Shown here piece after piece: positions 43,401-55,229 of a stretch of DNA of 64,000 bases. Every line of letters starts with the position of its first letter. The first letter of the stretch is position 1. Under the pieces are notes generated by a model. It searched no databases, had not been told where the DNA came from, and saw nothing but the letters and a program-made list of their open reading frames with translations. This DNA comes from Brachypterus glaber (Eukaryota; Arthropoda; Insecta; Coleoptera; Kateretidae), in NCBI GenBank assembly GCA_958510825.1, contig OY294044.1, positions 75,562,895 to 75,626,894 of the forward strand, in the 5' to 3' direction. Both the position numbers and the translations under genes were made by a program.

Positions 43401-43789
43401 GCCCACCATTTTATAGCCAATGTAAAGTAATATAAATAAAGTTTCGTTTTTATCGAATGAAGATTAATGATAATTTTGGGGTGGACAAAATAAAACTCAC
43501 CCCTGGTAAGTCACCCGGTATGCTATCCACTGTGAAATGCATATTTAAATAAATAAATAAATGCATATTTAAATAAATTTATATATTATTCCAGGTTTCT
43601 ACAAGTGAGGGGCAAGCCCAAGCAAGTGAATGGGGTGTGAGTTTTATGGAAACATCGGCAAAAACGAATCACAACGTAAAACAGCTTTTTCAGGAGTTGT
43701 TAAATCTGGAAAAATCGCGCAACGTAAGCCTCCAAGTTGGAGGCAAGGCAACCAGTAGAGTGGTAAAAGAAAAGTGCGATATAATGTAA
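37347..43789 (+). CDS. DIRAS: DIRAS-family small GTPase, 3 coding exons, complete
   Basis: Three exons (37347-37484, 40654-40911, 43595-43789) join in phase 0 to 196 codons; human DIRAS2 has 199. The G1 loop is GAGGVGKSS (14-22), switch [12 protein letters not shown] (36-46), G3 [15 protein letters not shown] (61-75), G4 NKCD (122-125) and G5 ETSAK (151-155). The tail is basic and ends in the CAAX box CDIM (Cys193), so prenylation and plasma-membrane attachment are expected. The position of Ras Gln61 is Ser65, as in vertebrate DIRAS proteins, which hydrolyse GTP slowly and stay mostly GTP-bound. The N-terminus [20 protein letters not shown] matches the family almost exactly, fixing the start. 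The introns are full of MITEs. Confidence 0.96.
37675..39105. mobile_element. TA-flanked inverted-repeat element in DIRAS intron 1
   Basis: The left end GGGTGATGCAAAAAA is inverted at the right (TTTTTTGCATCACCC) between TA pairs. Inner arms share AGAAACTA...AAATTTTAT and the TAGAGGTGG end. It is 1.43 kb with no coding frame. Confidence 0.75.
39290..40097. mobile_element. inverted-repeat element, GGGTGGTCCA ends
   Basis: GGGTGGTCCA on the left and TGGACCACCC on the right next to TA. Inside, the blocks TTTAAAATTTTAAAGTTACC...CCGCCTAAG and GTACCAAATTT...TATCTGTTATGGTTTC occur twice in direct order (about 39655 and 39945). DIRAS intron 1. Confidence 0.6.
40205..40378. mobile_element. short MITE, GCCGCTTGCAAAACAAC end
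   Basis: GCTTGCAAAACAAC on the left is inverted at 40360-40374, and the inner AAATTTAAGTCTCTATGGCAA pairs with the left-arm CATGGAGAC side. A copy at about 59707-60700 is interrupted by another element. Confidence 0.65.
40654..40911 (+). CDS. DIRAS: DIRAS coding exon 2
   Basis: 86 codons between TTTTTAG|GTAATA and GAG|GTAAGA. It starts [18 protein letters not shown] and ends [15 protein letters not shown], carrying G3 with Ser at the catalytic Gln position, and G4. Confidence 0.95.
41672..42403. mobile_element. TA-flanked MITE in DIRAS intron 2
   Basis: The ends CAGGGTGATCCAGAATTCCC and their exact inverse continue through GCCCTCGTCATTT, with about 33 identical bases, between TA at 41670-41671 and 42404-42405. 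It is 732 bp. The CAGGGTGATCC end style is Tc1/mariner-like. Confidence 0.85.
42538..43040. repeat. four spaced GCGCCGCAGGCGAAAA motifs
   Basis: TTTAGCGCCGCAGTCAA (42541), TTTAACGCCGCAGGCGAAAA (42678), TTTTAGCGCCGCAGCCGAAA (42910) and TTTAACGCCGCAGGCGAAAA (43016), each followed by AT-rich sequence with ATAAAACTTCAAAT-type similarity. A degenerate tandem array is likely. Confidence 0.65.
43080..43270. repeat. hairpin in DIRAS intron 2
   Basis: AAAACGAGATACACATAATT...TACCTT and its inverse AAGGTAAATTATGTGTATCT surround an AT-rich loop, with an outer TTTTACTTTTTTG pairing. About 300 bp before exon 3. Confidence 0.65.
43595..43789 (+). CDS. DIRAS: DIRAS coding exon 3
   Basis: 64 codons plus TAA after TTATTCCAG. 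It encodes [34 protein letters not shown] and the CDIM end. The [12 protein letters not shown] start and [12 protein letters not shown] tail are less conserved. Confidence 0.95.
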   Translation, partial: VSTSEGQAQASEWGVSFMETSAKTNHNVKQLFQELLNLEKSRNVSLQVGGKATSRVVKEKCDIM

Positions 43790-44065
43790 AATATTATTGG
43801 TAAAATTATATAGTGGGCTTCAGTTTTAAAGTCAATAATGGAACAAAAATGTAGATTTTTTTTTCAATTTATCGTTATCTAGATTGTTTTGTTATTTAGT
43901 CTGATATTGTTGAACTACGTGGTTATCTAGGCGAATGCAACCATGAATATAATGTCTTTTTTGCAAGAATGTGAAAAACAGCTGTTGATGATAATTTTTC
44001 ATTCGCAAAAATATTAGATTTTATCATGTTTCATTATTGTCTTGTAAATTGTCACACACTGTATA

Positions 44066-44071
44066 AATAAA
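44066..44071 (+). terminator. candidate DIRAS poly(A) signal AATAAA
   Basis: AATAAA 277 bp behind the DIRAS stop codon, followed by T/G-rich sequence. It is the first good hexamer in the presumed 3' UTR, but AATAAA is common in DNA this AT-rich. Confidence 0.5.
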
Positions 44072-44283
44072 CTGATATTCTTGATTTGGTGCTAAACTTG
44101 TCATGGCTAAGATTATAGCCAAAAAATATAATCAACATATATGTTATATAACATATATGTTATATACCATTGTTGCATAACACTATACTTTGTTATTTAA
44201 TTCTCAGTAGTGTTAGATAATAATGTTATAAAATTTCTTATATTGACCAAGCTTTAAGATATGCCGGGCAAGTGGGGAGTTAT

Positions 44284-45735
44284 ATTAGAGTAATTCCATT
44301 TCAAAACGAACACTATGAAAACGATACTGCTCTTCCAAGCAAGAAGGTTGTATCTGCATTTTTGTGGATTTGAGAAAATCGTCTTTTCTAATAAGAACGC
44401 ACACAGGCGGATTTTCTAAATTCATGGCCAAAACCCTTAATAAGCTCCAATTTATACCAAAATTTGTATTTAGGGGTTTGGGTTTTTGGGGCTGCTGAAT
44501 ACAAATATAACATTCAAATTAATTTTTACAAAATGGCGGATCCAATATGGCTGCCGCCTATATCAAAATTTGCAGATTTTTTACTAAAAACCATTGTACA
44601 GGGGTTTTTGAGGTCGCTGATTACAAATTTAATACTTATTTTAATTTTTACAAAATGGCGGATCCAATATGGCTGCCGCCTATATCAAAATTTGGAGATG
44701 GTGAATATCGATGTGGGGTAAGGGGGTACAATGTGATAAAAATATTTTTTTTTAACATTTTTTTTTATTTTTTCTTTTTGTTTTTCACAAAAATAAATTT
44801 TTTTCGAAAAAAAAAAATTAAAATTTTTTTTCAAAATATTTTTTGAAAAATTTTTGGTTTTTCTATTTTTTTTATTAGTTTATTAATAAACCTAGACCTA
44901 CAGGGAAAATTATTATTTTGTTGGCAGTAGTATTTTTTTACTGCAAAAATACCTAAAATTAAATCTGCCTGTCTTAGACATTTTTTAGTTTTGGGGAGGG
45001 AGGGGCGGGGGATATTAGCAGCAAATTCTTGTTTTAATAATTAGCAAACACATTAATCTTCTCAACCAAGTGTAAAAAGTTGCTTAATGCTGATTAATCT
45101 GAAACTTTTTGCCAAGTCATAATACAAGTTTTAAAAAAGCAACCAAATTTACAGACTAAAACTTATGACTTCCACTTAAGGGGAATATTTTATAAAATTT
45201 TAAACTCAATAATCAAAAACAATACTTTTTTGTAAAAAATAAATAGGTACATACCTACTGAATTTAAATCCATTTAAAAAAACTGCTTAAAAAAAGCAAC
45301 AACTTTGATATTTATATTAAAAAAACTTGATTTTTCGGGAAAAATAACGTTTTAAAATTAGTTTCTTGAAACCCGATTTTTGAACTGACATTTTCGGTTC
45401 ATTTGTTTTGATAGAAAAACGACTTTGGCACCATCTATTGGTACAGTTCATAGAGAAGATAAAAAACGGGAGAGGCAACTATTTGAAGCAATTTCGCTTC
45501 CGAGGGTTTTGGCCATGAATTTAGAAAATTTCGCCTGTGTGGAACGGCGGAAATTTTGTAGATATAACAATATTTCTAAGTGAATAAATTTCTCAATAAT
45601 ATACGATTTATTTATGCTGAAAAAAGCAGCATAAGTTGAAGTTAGTGGAAGAAGTGGAAAACCCAAATTGCCAGATACGACCTTCTTGCTTAGAAAGGCA
45701 GAATAGCTCGTTTTGAAATTAGGATATTTCAATAA
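44284..45735. mobile_element. 1.45 kb inverted-repeat element
   Basis: Left TAATTCCATTTCAAAACGA..., AAGCAAGAAGGT and GGATTTTCTAAATTCATGGC are inverted on the right in part (ATGAATTTAGAAAATTTCGCC near 45515, ACCTTCTTGCTT near 45680, GCTCGTTTTGAAATTA). The minus-strand frame at 45448-45738 lies in the arm and is not considered a gene. Confidence 0.6.
44515..44700. repeat. partial tandem duplication, period ~121 bp
   Basis: TTTTTACAAAATGGCGGATC...CTATATCAAAATTTG occurs twice, at about 44523-44572 and 44644-44693, with the copies nearly identical. It lies inside the larger inverted-repeat element. Confidence 0.85.
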
Positions 45736-46017
45736 CACAGATCAAAAACAAGTAAAACAAATTTTTAGTTATTACTCATCTTTAGAGGAATATAGGAAAG
45801 TATAGCATATTTGTTCATGGATAAAGGCATGCCATCAAGTGTGTATTTTATTTAGCTGTATTAAGCGAGCCAGAGGCTCGCATAATTAGCGTAATACGTT
45901 ATGTATGTTGTATACGATGCCGTGATTGGCTTGATGTGTCATGTATCTTGTGCGCTGGCTTATAACGTTATGTTGGGCACCCATAAGAGCCTGAGGATAG
46001 GCTCCTTAGTGAATTAC

Positions 46018-46232
46018 TATGGTCTATTTCATCACGCAAGATAGTAAATTAAAAATCGCACAGTGACTATTTACAAAATAGATTCGAATATTGGGTGTGC
46101 GAATATACTGCGTAGTTTATTTTATAAAACATATTTATATTCTATACACAAACCTAAACTATTCAAACCTGTTGTAAAAATACTCATTGTGCGATTTTTA
46201 ATTTACTATCTTGCTTGATGAAATAGAGCATA
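46018..46232. mobile_element. 215 bp MITE, TCTATTTCATCA(C/A)GCAAGA ends
   Basis: The left end GGTCTATTTCATCACGCAAG continues ATAGTAAATTAAAAATCGCA and is inverted at 46180-46232. A half copy lies near 51600-51715 (CGATTTTTAATTTACTCTCT, TTGCTTGATAAAACAGACC). Confidence 0.8.
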
Positions 46233-46234
46233 AA

Positions 46235-47145
46235 TCACTTATTAACATATTAACATTTATAACAATCGCATAGCAGTCAGCCAATACCACGTTGACGGCG
46301 CTTTATATTGATATAAATTGGTTAAATTACCATACTATATGCAATTATTAAGATTTATTATTTTTTACGTTTACGTTGACACTGGTTAATTAAATGAATC
46401 GACCCCCACTTTTTAAGGGGTATACGGATCCTGCCTCACGAGTAAAAATAGTTTAATCTGTATATGTGTACATATACAGATAAAACACGTGGAACGCAAA
46501 TTAAACAAACATATAACGTAAAAATTACATCACTATATTCCATGGGATGCTATAAAAACTGAGGTAGATGTTGTCTTATTATTTTTGAGCTGTGTTGTTT
46601 TGGTAATAAACATTTTATTGACTGTTACCGAAAAAAGTGACAATATTAGCTAAGTAACTACTCTAGTTTTATTCGTCACATTGTATATAAATTTCATTAC
46701 AAGTAGAATTTTTCACTTGCTCAGGTCGAATTGTTTTTTGAACGAGTCGATGTGAAAGGAACATTTCATTCGCGATTAATTTTTTAAAAGGTGCAGCGAA
46801 AAAATACGATTTTAAGGTACTTGATTATTTATTTTATATTTCATCATGTCACCAAATGGTCATGAAGAGCGCCAAATAAGCTTTAAAGTTTTGGACTCTC
46901 TATTAATTTTTATAAATAGTATATTATGATACAAGGACGAGAAATAATGTTTGTCGGTCGCATGCGGGTATTGTTAACCGATCCAAAAATTTACTCATAA
47001 TTGCGTGTGGAGTGATGCGCTGTTTCCAAAGAACAATTTTAAAAATAGACCTTTTTTGGCCCCCCGTGCAAACGTATGAAACATATCCATTCCTATAGAT
47101 TTGGAAATGCTGAACACGATTCCGGACTTTAAAATTACAGAAACG
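46235..47145. other. no gene recognised
   Basis: AT-rich. A minus-strand frame near 46924-47192 has mixed composition and no domain I know. It abuts the inverted repeat shared with 12985-13320. Confidence 0.4.
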
Positions 47146-47149
47146 GTAA

Positions 47150-47370
47150 GTAACCAACACAATTTTAACACCGTAAAAAATAACCTAAACACAAAATTTT
47201 GTAGAAAATTAAACTTCTAAGCGACATTGACATTTGCACGGAAAACGTCAAGCGATAGGCTTTTGTCTGTTGCAAACCTAAAAGAAAAAAAGTTCTTATG
47301 GGCCTATAAGAACACGCAAAATGCGTGTGATTATGAGCGTATAAGAGTCGCAAAATAGAAAAACTAGTTT
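47150..47370. repeat. inverted copy of the 12985-13320 repeat
   Basis: Carries CTATAAGAACACGCAAAATG, CGTGTGATTATGAGC, GAAAACGTCAAG and ACACAAAATTTTGTAG, the inverse of the copy next to MAEA exon 6. Confidence 0.6.
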
Positions 47371-47993
47371 CTTTAAACAATAATTGTAAAAAAGTTATGT
47401 TTTCATTGTATGGTGAAATGTAAAATATTACATATGAAATAGCATTAAATGAAAAATTTTGCTAAATAAAAGTTTTTAAACTCAACTAGATAGATAGAGG
47501 TCAGATTTTGAAGTATCCCAACAAAAAAAAAACGAGGGCACTTTTAGTTAAAATAACTGTAAAATGAGAAGGAATAGGCCGATTTGGCCAAGCATTGAAA
47601 AATCCATCAGCATTGTTAAATTTGTGAACTAACCGATAAAAATGTTCGTTGCAAACCATTGTTGCTTCATATTTGAATGGATTTCAAATCAAGCTTTTCA
47701 AAAAAGTTAAAACTTGCAAACTAAAGTGATTTAGTGTTGTTTTTGAGATTGGAGTGAACATAGTTATTACGGACTAAGTAATCCCAGAGTCGGTAAAATG
47801 CGTTCGAATTTACAGTATTTTATTTATAAAAAGTATAAAATATAATAAAATTATAAGTAATATTTGTATATCATTAGAATATAAGGACTGAACGAAGATT
47901 TAAGTAGATATTGTTGGTATAGGTATGTTGTAGAATGGTAAGACGAAAATACATGGATTTTTTTGGGAAGATTTGGATTTGGAGCTAAATCAT

Positions 47994-48684
47994 ATAGAGC
48001 GTGTCAAACGTCTACCCCCCCCCCCTCTTTAACTTTTGAACGGCTTAAGATAACAACTTGAAATTTAAAACACTTAAATAAAATAACTTAAATAATTTTT
48101 AAGTATATATTTGATATGCTTAGGGGGCACAAGGGAGACAGGGGTGCAAGGGTAGACATTTTTTTAAATGGAAAGTGGGTTCTTGTATTACATCATTTTA
48201 AAACTTATAAAAATATCTATTTGACTATATAATTTTTAATTTTTTAACCCTTTTTTTAAGGTTTATTTTTTTTTTATAAAAATTCGATTTTTTAAGTTTT
48301 TTTTGTAAAATTTGATTTATATCATTTAAAATTAGTTTAAAAGTATAATTGATGTACATGTATGATTAAATAAACCATTTTTCGAAAATTGTTTGATTTT
48401 TTTAAAGAAATGTTGACGAAAATCCCTATTCTTGGGGCTTAAACTAAACCCCAAAAATTGCTCCAAAAAAATAAAAAATATGTGGGCAAATAAAGAATTT
48501 TATAAATATTTTAAAATGATGTCTCACACGACCCCCCTATCTATTTAAAAAAAAATCCCCTTGCTATACTAATATATACCAAAAAAATATTTGGGTTACG
48601 TTATTTATGTGTTCCAAATTTGAAGTTGATATCTTAAGCCGTTCAAAAGTTAAGGGGGGGGGTGAGGACTTTTGACACGCTGTG
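47994..48684. mobile_element. MITE related to the 19108 element
   Basis: Ends AGAGCGTGTCAAACGTC and inverted CTTTTGACACGCTGTG. C-run then TTAACTTTTGAACGGCTTAA on the left, and CCGTTCAAAAGTTAAG then a G-run on the right. Same design as 19108-19386, with a longer core. Confidence 0.75.
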
Positions 48685-48773
48685 TTTTTGTTTTGTTATA
48701 AAAGTGGAATAGTGGACCAGTAGGAAAGAAAATATATGCACATTATTGTTTCAAACTCACATTTAGTGCGTTC

Positions 48774-49041
48774 AATGGAAACAGAAAAACTCGTCGAAAG
48801 CCGCCAAATCTCTACTGAACGCTATGATCAGTTTCGATTGACAGATGTCGCTGGAATCATTCCTCATTAACGTTTTGAGATGATTTATGATGATTTTATA
48901 AAATCGCGGGATTGTACTTTTTGTGGGTATATCTAACCTCAAATGCTGGTTTTGACAGATATTAGCCTTTCAGCAGTTTGCTAGCAAAACATATCATTTG
49001 ATGACTTTTGATTAGTTTTGCTGTTTCCATTGAACGCACTA
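48774..49041. mobile_element. MITE, TAGTGCGTTCAATGGAAACA ends
   Basis: The ends TAGTGCGTTCAATGGAAACA and their exact inverse are flanked by ATT on both sides (candidate 3 bp target duplication). The core holds AAAACTCGTCG and ATCAGTTTCGATTGACAG-like pieces. Confidence 0.8.
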
Positions 49042-49044
49042 ATT

Positions 49045-50070
49045 TAGTTAACATTGAGTTTTTACGATATAATGATGTATAGATTTTTAATTGTTAAATC
49101 AAGTGCCAAATTATTATATAATTTTATATTAAAAAAAATACAACAATAATTATATTTCGGCAAGAATCGCTAATACATATTTATTAACCCTATAAAATCG
49201 TATAAAAAACCTAAATTTACTTTAAAAATCGTATTTTTTCATGCACTGTTTACTACTTTTTTGTTAAAACAAAAAACAGAATCATATCAAATACAATTAT
49301 AATACAATGCAGAAGGGTCCATCCTTAACTACAAAAACTACAAAAATATCGAATATAAAGAATTAAAATTTAAAATACTTGAAGCATCCTTAAACAAAAT
49401 ATATACATGTCACAATAGCATATCATTGAATTTGTAGATATTTGCTCGTTATATATTCACTATAATTCGTTTACACATATATAATTGTACTTTAAGGCTG
49501 TTTCCAACATCATACTTCAAAAATCACACGTTCTGGCTTAAGTAAAGTTTTGCTTAAAATATATAACAGTTAATTGTGTGTAAAAAGTTAGTATTACGGA
49601 TATTTTTTTCTCAAAAATAAACAAATTGTTCATAAAAACATAAAAGAGCGTAAAATTACTTTACCAGCCGAGGCACACATAAGTATTTTCCTACTACTTA
49701 AACTCGTACAGTACTGTACTTACAGACTGTATTATTATACAGTAAATCAGTTACTATTTGTCAAAATTTAACCAGAATTTATTCATGGCTATTATAGTCT
49801 AAGAGCTGGTTACCATTTTAATTTCATTATTTTATATTTTTTAAAGTACATTTAAATTTAGCTAAATCCAAATCGCCAAGTTCTGGATGTAGTTCTTTTG
49901 GGTGTTAGACGCCCCAAAAAGTGGGTAGAATGAGGTACCCTAAACATCTATTTTTCCCAAGGGGTAAAAATTTTTAAAATTTTCATTTGACAGACAACAA
50001 TGCTAAAAAGTTTAATTTATTCAAAAACTTTTTTTATAAATTCTTATTTTTCTAAACCACCAGCTCTTCA
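49045..50070. other. AT-rich, nothing recognised
   Basis: No gene, RNA or clear repeat pair was noted in this stretch. Confidence 0.4.
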
Positions 50071-50071
50071 A

Positions 50072-50888
50072 CTATTCTGCCCTGATAAGATCTTAAGTCT
50101 TAAGACAAGTTGTCGTATCTGAAAAAATTCACTTTTTGAGATAAGCACACCATTGTATTGCATTACACTAGCCCCATGTACCTACTAAAAATAAATGTCC
50201 TATCTAAAACACAAATCCTAAAAATTAGCCTAAGATATTTGTCCTATGTGAATTTTTTTTAATGTTTTCTAAACAAAATTGTCCTAACTAGTGTTAACTA
50301 GACGAATAAGTCAGGACTAGGACTACCTTTACCGACCTTTGCAGATCTTAGTAATTTGATTGGACTTTTTAGATCATTTTGTCCTAACTTTCTGAGATAG
50401 GACAAATGCATTTAGTATGATAACTTATTTTTCTAACAAACAAAAATTTTTTTTTTCAAAGGATATCACGTATTTTTGATTTAACACGTCGACGGACACC
50501 CGCGGCATATGTCGTCAGCCAACTGGTGTTTATTTGGGCACTTAAATATAGTGTGTATATATTGTGTGCTCAAAATGACACCCTATATATATTGAATATA
50601 TTGTGTGCTCAAAATGACACCCTATGCCGTAGTGTATGCAAAATTGCAAATGCAAATGACGCGGGTGCCGAAACAGAAACCAACCCAGTTGCGGTATATA
50701 ACGCTAATGTCCATTTGGAGTTATGACGTTTAGACCGGTGTCCGTCAACGTGTTAAAATAAAGCAGAACCCAACGCCATATTTATTTAAACGTGTTCAAA
50801 AAGTGCAAACGAAAACAATAAAACTGGCCATATCTCAAAACATATAATTTGCAGATAGGACAACTTGTCTTAGAAGGGCAGTATTATG
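50072..50888. mobile_element. inverted-repeat element with a nested MITE
   Basis: Left TATTCTGCCCT...AGACAAGTTGTCGTATCTG pairs with right AGATAGGACAACTTGTCTTA...AGGGCAGTATTA. It is interrupted by the TTAA element at 50485-50752. Confidence 0.6.
50485..50752. mobile_element. piggyBac-type MITE, 268 bp, TTAA target
   Basis: TTAA at 50481-50484 and 50753-50756. Ends CACGTCGACGGACACC and inverted GGTGTCCGTCAACGTG. Inside, TATTGTGTGCTCAAAATGAC followed by ACCCTAT occurs twice in tandem (near 50560 and 50600). TTAA plus CACGT(T)GACGG ends suit piggyBac-like mobilisation. Confidence 0.85.
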
Positions 50889-50889
50889 A

Positions 50890-52090
50890 TACTGTTACTA
50901 CCTTAGGACTACAATATGAATATTACATTTATCCACGACCGTGATTAATAAGCCTATAAACCACGGGTCTGTGAAAAGAAACCGTTCAAACTTTAAAAAG
51001 GCCGTGGATAAAGTGTAGTATTCTACTGAATGATTGCTATTAATCATCGGGTGAATACTCCACTCGCCTGTCGGCTCGTATCACAAAATTCACCCTCATT
51101 GATTAATAGCAAATTATTTTACGCTTGTTGAATAATACATTAACTAATATGTAGTATCCTATTAGTCAATGTTAACCATTAAAACAGATAATAATATCAG
51201 AGACGGACAGGCCAGTCAAGCGGAGCCCAAAGGACCCGTGTCTCATGACGGTGGGTCGCCAAGTCAATGTATTTAATCCATATCATGGTCCAAGATTTAG
51301 TACAGAGTATCTAAGAACATAAAGGGCCAGACTAAGTGAACATGTCCAGGGCCGTTCTGTACGGCCCTGAATATTATATATTATTAATAATCATAATATT
51401 ATTATGATTTACTCCGATCCGATGTCAGTTGCTCCGAATTACTTACAGAGAGTAAGTAGTAGGAAAAACATTAATCTTAATAAACTATAATAAACATTTA
51501 GAGCTAGATCTAGAACCAAAGTGTTTAAATTTGTTTTTTGAAGAAAATATTTGATTTAACTAAAACAACATTTTTTTGTCCGATATCCAGTTTGTTTATT
51601 TTATTAAACATAATTATATTCTATACACAAACATATACTATTTAAACCTGTTGTAAAAATATTTACTGTGCGATTTTTAATTTACTCTCTTGCTTGATAA
51701 AACAGACCATAGTTATACAACGTGTACGATATAAATGACCTCGCACTATAATCCAATAAATTGCATTCGGCAAATAATGAAAATTTTATATGTTTTAGAA
51801 CTTACCTTATTAAATATTAAAAATTACAGCCTTTTGTTTAGGTTTAAGCATCTAAGTTGAATTAACATTTTTTTTTAAATTTGTAAATGTTATGTTAGGA
51901 CATAAATTAAATCCAGTTTTAGTATTCAGAAGGCTAAAAGGTGTATTAATAGGTTTTTCTTAACTAAACGTTAACAATTGTTAATTGCAATTATTAAGAA
52001 TATAAAGGAGTCTATAAACCACTTTTTCGGGTTAAATGAAATTTTCTCTAAAATCGTAAATGAACTGTTAGTCCGGGAGCCCTCGCCCAG
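50890..52090. other. no gene; fragment of the 46018 MITE near 51600-51715
   Basis: Contains a GGGCCGT...ACGGCCC hairpin near 51350-51366 and the MITE fragment. An inverted pair around 50935-51110 (GATTAATA, GGGTGAAT) is weak. Confidence 0.45.
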
Positions 52091-52621
52091 TAGATTTTTT
52101 TTTATTACCTCACCGTTGAGACTTTGTATATGTGTTCTTTATGTCCAGTCAAACTGCTTACATAAGAAAATTCCCGGTAGCGGTGCGTTTTCTTTTTTGG
52201 GACCAAGCCTTAACTTTAGGGCGTCCGACAAATACCGACAAATACCCGAAAATTTTTGTCGGACAAGGTTACCACTTAATTTTAAATATTTTTTATTAAA
52301 CGATCCTGAAAAAATCAGCTGTGAGATGCTAAATGTTATGACGTCACAACTTTACCATGTTAGGTTAGTTATGACGTCATAACTTATAGCACCTCACAGC
52401 TGATTTTTTCAGGATCGTTTAATAAAAATATTTAAAATCAAGTGGTAAACTTATCTGACAAAAATTTTCTGGCAATACCGTTCAGACGCCCTTAAGTTAA
52501 GAGTTGGTCCCAAAAAAAAAACGCCCCGCTACCGATAATTTTCTTATGTAAGAAGTTGTTTGACTGGACATAAAGAACACATATACAAAGTCTCAACGGT
52601 GAGGTAATGAAAAAAATTTTA
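52091..52621. mobile_element. long near-perfect hairpin element, ~530 bp
   Basis: About 250 bp arms face each other around 52352. CCTCACCGTTGAGACTTTGT, TTATGTCCAGTCAAAC, AAACGATCCTGAAAAAATCA and GCTGTGAGATGCTA...ATGACGTCA are all inverted on the other side. Small indels separate the arms. The open frame 51978-52382 comes from the arm. Confidence 0.85.
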
Positions 52622-53241
52622 ATGGGCGTGGACTATGTCTGCAAAGTTTAATAATTTCTTAGTCATAATTCAACTTTTCGAGTAAGGCATAATGTTTTAA
52701 TCATAAGTTTAACCAAAACTTCAGTATCTCAATCTCAATATTTCAATTTTTAAGTTTTTAGTCTGGTAAAATCCTGACAGGTGAATAACGATTTCGTATC
52801 TGTTTCGCACATAGTTGCTTATTCATCCGCTAAATTATCAGAGTATACAGTCTCAAATAGCTACATTCCTTTTAAGAGGCGATTCTACATCAACATATAT
52901 GAAAAAAAGTTCCTATAATCATATGTCCCCTTCTAGAGGGATCCAAAAATTCGGTTTTATTTAATAACTCAGAAACCCTTCGAGCTATAGCAGCGATATT
53001 TTGCATTTGATTTCACCTTAGGCCGTTGCTACCATGAAAATTTTCTTTAATTGTATTTTTCTCGAAAACAGTTAACGCTATTACAACAAAAGTACCTTTT
53101 AATGCATTTTTACCTGATGAATCATAGTCTAACAGGAAAACTAAAAAAAAACTTCCGAAAAAAACGTTTGGGGCAAAAATGTGATAAGGCCCCACGTTTC
53201 GCACGCCGGTAAGTTTACATCATATGCAAAACCTCGCTTAA

Positions 53242-53531
53242 TACTTTCACTGCGCATGACTCTTTTGAGAGTCGGCCCCGTCACAGCGCGCACGTCTCTC
53301 ATAGGAACCAGGCACCAGTTTCAAAGCAGCGTTATAGGGAGGTAAATGCGCGTGTGTCAGCGTGTGGCGTAGCATATTATATTATAGACTATTTATAGAC
53401 ATATGCGGCTGTTACCGGGTGCGCATGTCGGCTTCGGCCGACATGTGAGTGCACTATCTTATTTATACAAAAAGTAAAAAATACCTTAGCACCAGGCTAT
53501 GCAACCAGATTATAAGGTAGCAGTGAAAGTG
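53242..53531. mobile_element. piggyBac-type MITE, 290 bp, TTAA target
   Basis: TTAA at 53238-53241 and 53532-53535. Ends TACTTTCACTGC and inverted GCAGTGAAAGTG. The core is GC-richer (GTCGGCTTCGGCCGAC stem near 53428). Confidence 0.8.
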
Positions 53532-53669
53532 TTAAGGGGTTTGGACTAAGATTAAATAACCATCCGAACCAAACCGAATTTTTGAAGCTCCTCTCGAAGG
53601 GCACAACTTCCTTACAAGCCGTTTTTGGACATACACGGTGTACTTGAAATAGCATCGGAATGCGGATGA

Positions 53670-54575
53670 TTCTACATCATAAAATATGACAAAAAGTTCC
53701 TATAAACATATGTCTAAAAATGCTTCATTGTCCCAAACTTTTTTCTGTATAACTTTTTTGCAATTTTATTTTTGAAATATGATTCCTCAGGTCAAAATAC
53801 ATAAAAAAGGTACTCTTGTTGTAATACTGTAGGATTAACGGTTTTCGAGAAAAATTCATTTGATGGTGAAATTTCACGGTTCGAGAACGAAAAATTAAAT
53901 ACTAAAATGTTGAAACCCAAAATTTTAATGATGCAGGGCGAATGTACATTAAAAACTAAGAAAAAAACCTCATATACAAGTACTTCCAAAAATCAATCCT
54001 AATGGAGCTATGGTCTTCTAAATATGCACCATTTTTAAAGGGCCATGGTAGCTTTAAAAGCGTTTTTTCGACCTACATGTATGGAAACTTTTTTTCTTAG
54101 TTTTTGATGTAGAATAACATTGCATCATTAAAATTTTGGTTTTCGACATTTTAGTATTTAATTTTTCGTCCTCGAACCGTGAAATTTCACCTTCAAATGA
54201 TTTTTTCTCGAAAACGGTTAATCCTACAGTATTACAAAAAGAGTACCTTTTTTATGTATTTTGACCTGAGGAATCATATATCAAAAATAAAATTGCAAAA
54301 AAGTTACACAGAAAAAAGTTTGGGACAAAAAACTGATAACGCCCCCCCCGTTTCGCACACCCCTGGTTTAAATAAGTACGTGAAAATTACATACAAAGAT
54401 GGATTATTAGGATTAATTCACGTGCAAAACCTCATTAATATATCTCAAAGGGTTCCTGAGTTATTAAATAAAAACCGATAAAAACCGATTTTTTTAGCCA
54501 ATTTCAAAGGGGCGTAGCTCCCTTATCACTCATTTTTAGACATATGTTTATAGGAACTTTTTGTCATATTTTATC
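53670..54575. mobile_element. second copy of the 18176-19075 hairpin element
   Basis: Arms around about 54030 share TTGTCCCAAACTTTTTTCTG, ATGATTCCTCAGGTCAAAAT and TGAAATTTCACGGTTCGAG with their inverse and with the 18.2-19.1 kb copy. Outer arms add ACAAAAAGTTCCTATAAACA on both sides. Confidence 0.8.
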
Positions 54576-55066
54576 ATGTAATAATAACCTGTTAAAATTT
54601 CCGATGCTATACACCCTGAATGTTTATAGGAACTTTCTTTCATATTTTTTTATGTAGAATAATTTATTAACTATTTCCTATATCTTGTAATATTTAAGTA
54701 TTCAACTGAATAATAAGCAATAAATTCTGGCAAGGGTGTTCTAGATCGAAAAAGCTTGTAGAATAATAGAGAAGCTTATAAAGTCGGTTTTCTGACAGTT
54801 TTGTTAAAGATGACTACGCGGTCATAGATGGCTATGTGTTAGTTAAGGTCGATGAACAACTATGGGGAAAAATTTACACTGATCGTGTTTAGAGTTAGAT
54901 CATTTTCTTTTATACACACTTAATGAGGAAAAACAGCGCAGAAAATCCCTCAAAAATTTATTAGTGATCCCTAAAAACTAATGAAATTACGAATTTATGA
55001 CCATATGTTTGTTTAATCATTTAACGTCGTTTTTTCGCTGCTATGGCCTAATTGACGGACCATATA

Positions 55067-55225
55067 GAGTATGTAAATTTTTTAATTAAACAAAGGCAAT
55101 GTAAGTGGCAACAGCGCTGCCTAGTAGACCCGTCCCAATTCGCCTAGCAAATGAGCCGGCCCGAAAGCTGTAACACTGTTTCCGCTTATATTGCCTACAT
55201 CTAATTAAAATTTTTACATACTGTA
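55067..55225. mobile_element. short MITE, AGTATGTAAA ends
   Basis: AGTATGTAAATTTTTTAATT and AGGCAATGTAAG...CAACAG(CG) are inverted on the right (TTATATTGCCTACA, AATTAAAATTTTTACATACT). The GC-richer loop holds GGCCCGAAAGC. Confidence 0.7.
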
Positions 55226-55229
55226 ACAT

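Noticed and set aside
47165..47380. 71 aa minus-strand frame
   Set aside because: Inside the dispersed repeat shared inverted with 12985-13320. No domain.
51978..52382. 134 aa plus-strand frame
   Set aside because: It runs through the left arm and turn of a long hairpin, and its sequence is mirrored in the right arm.
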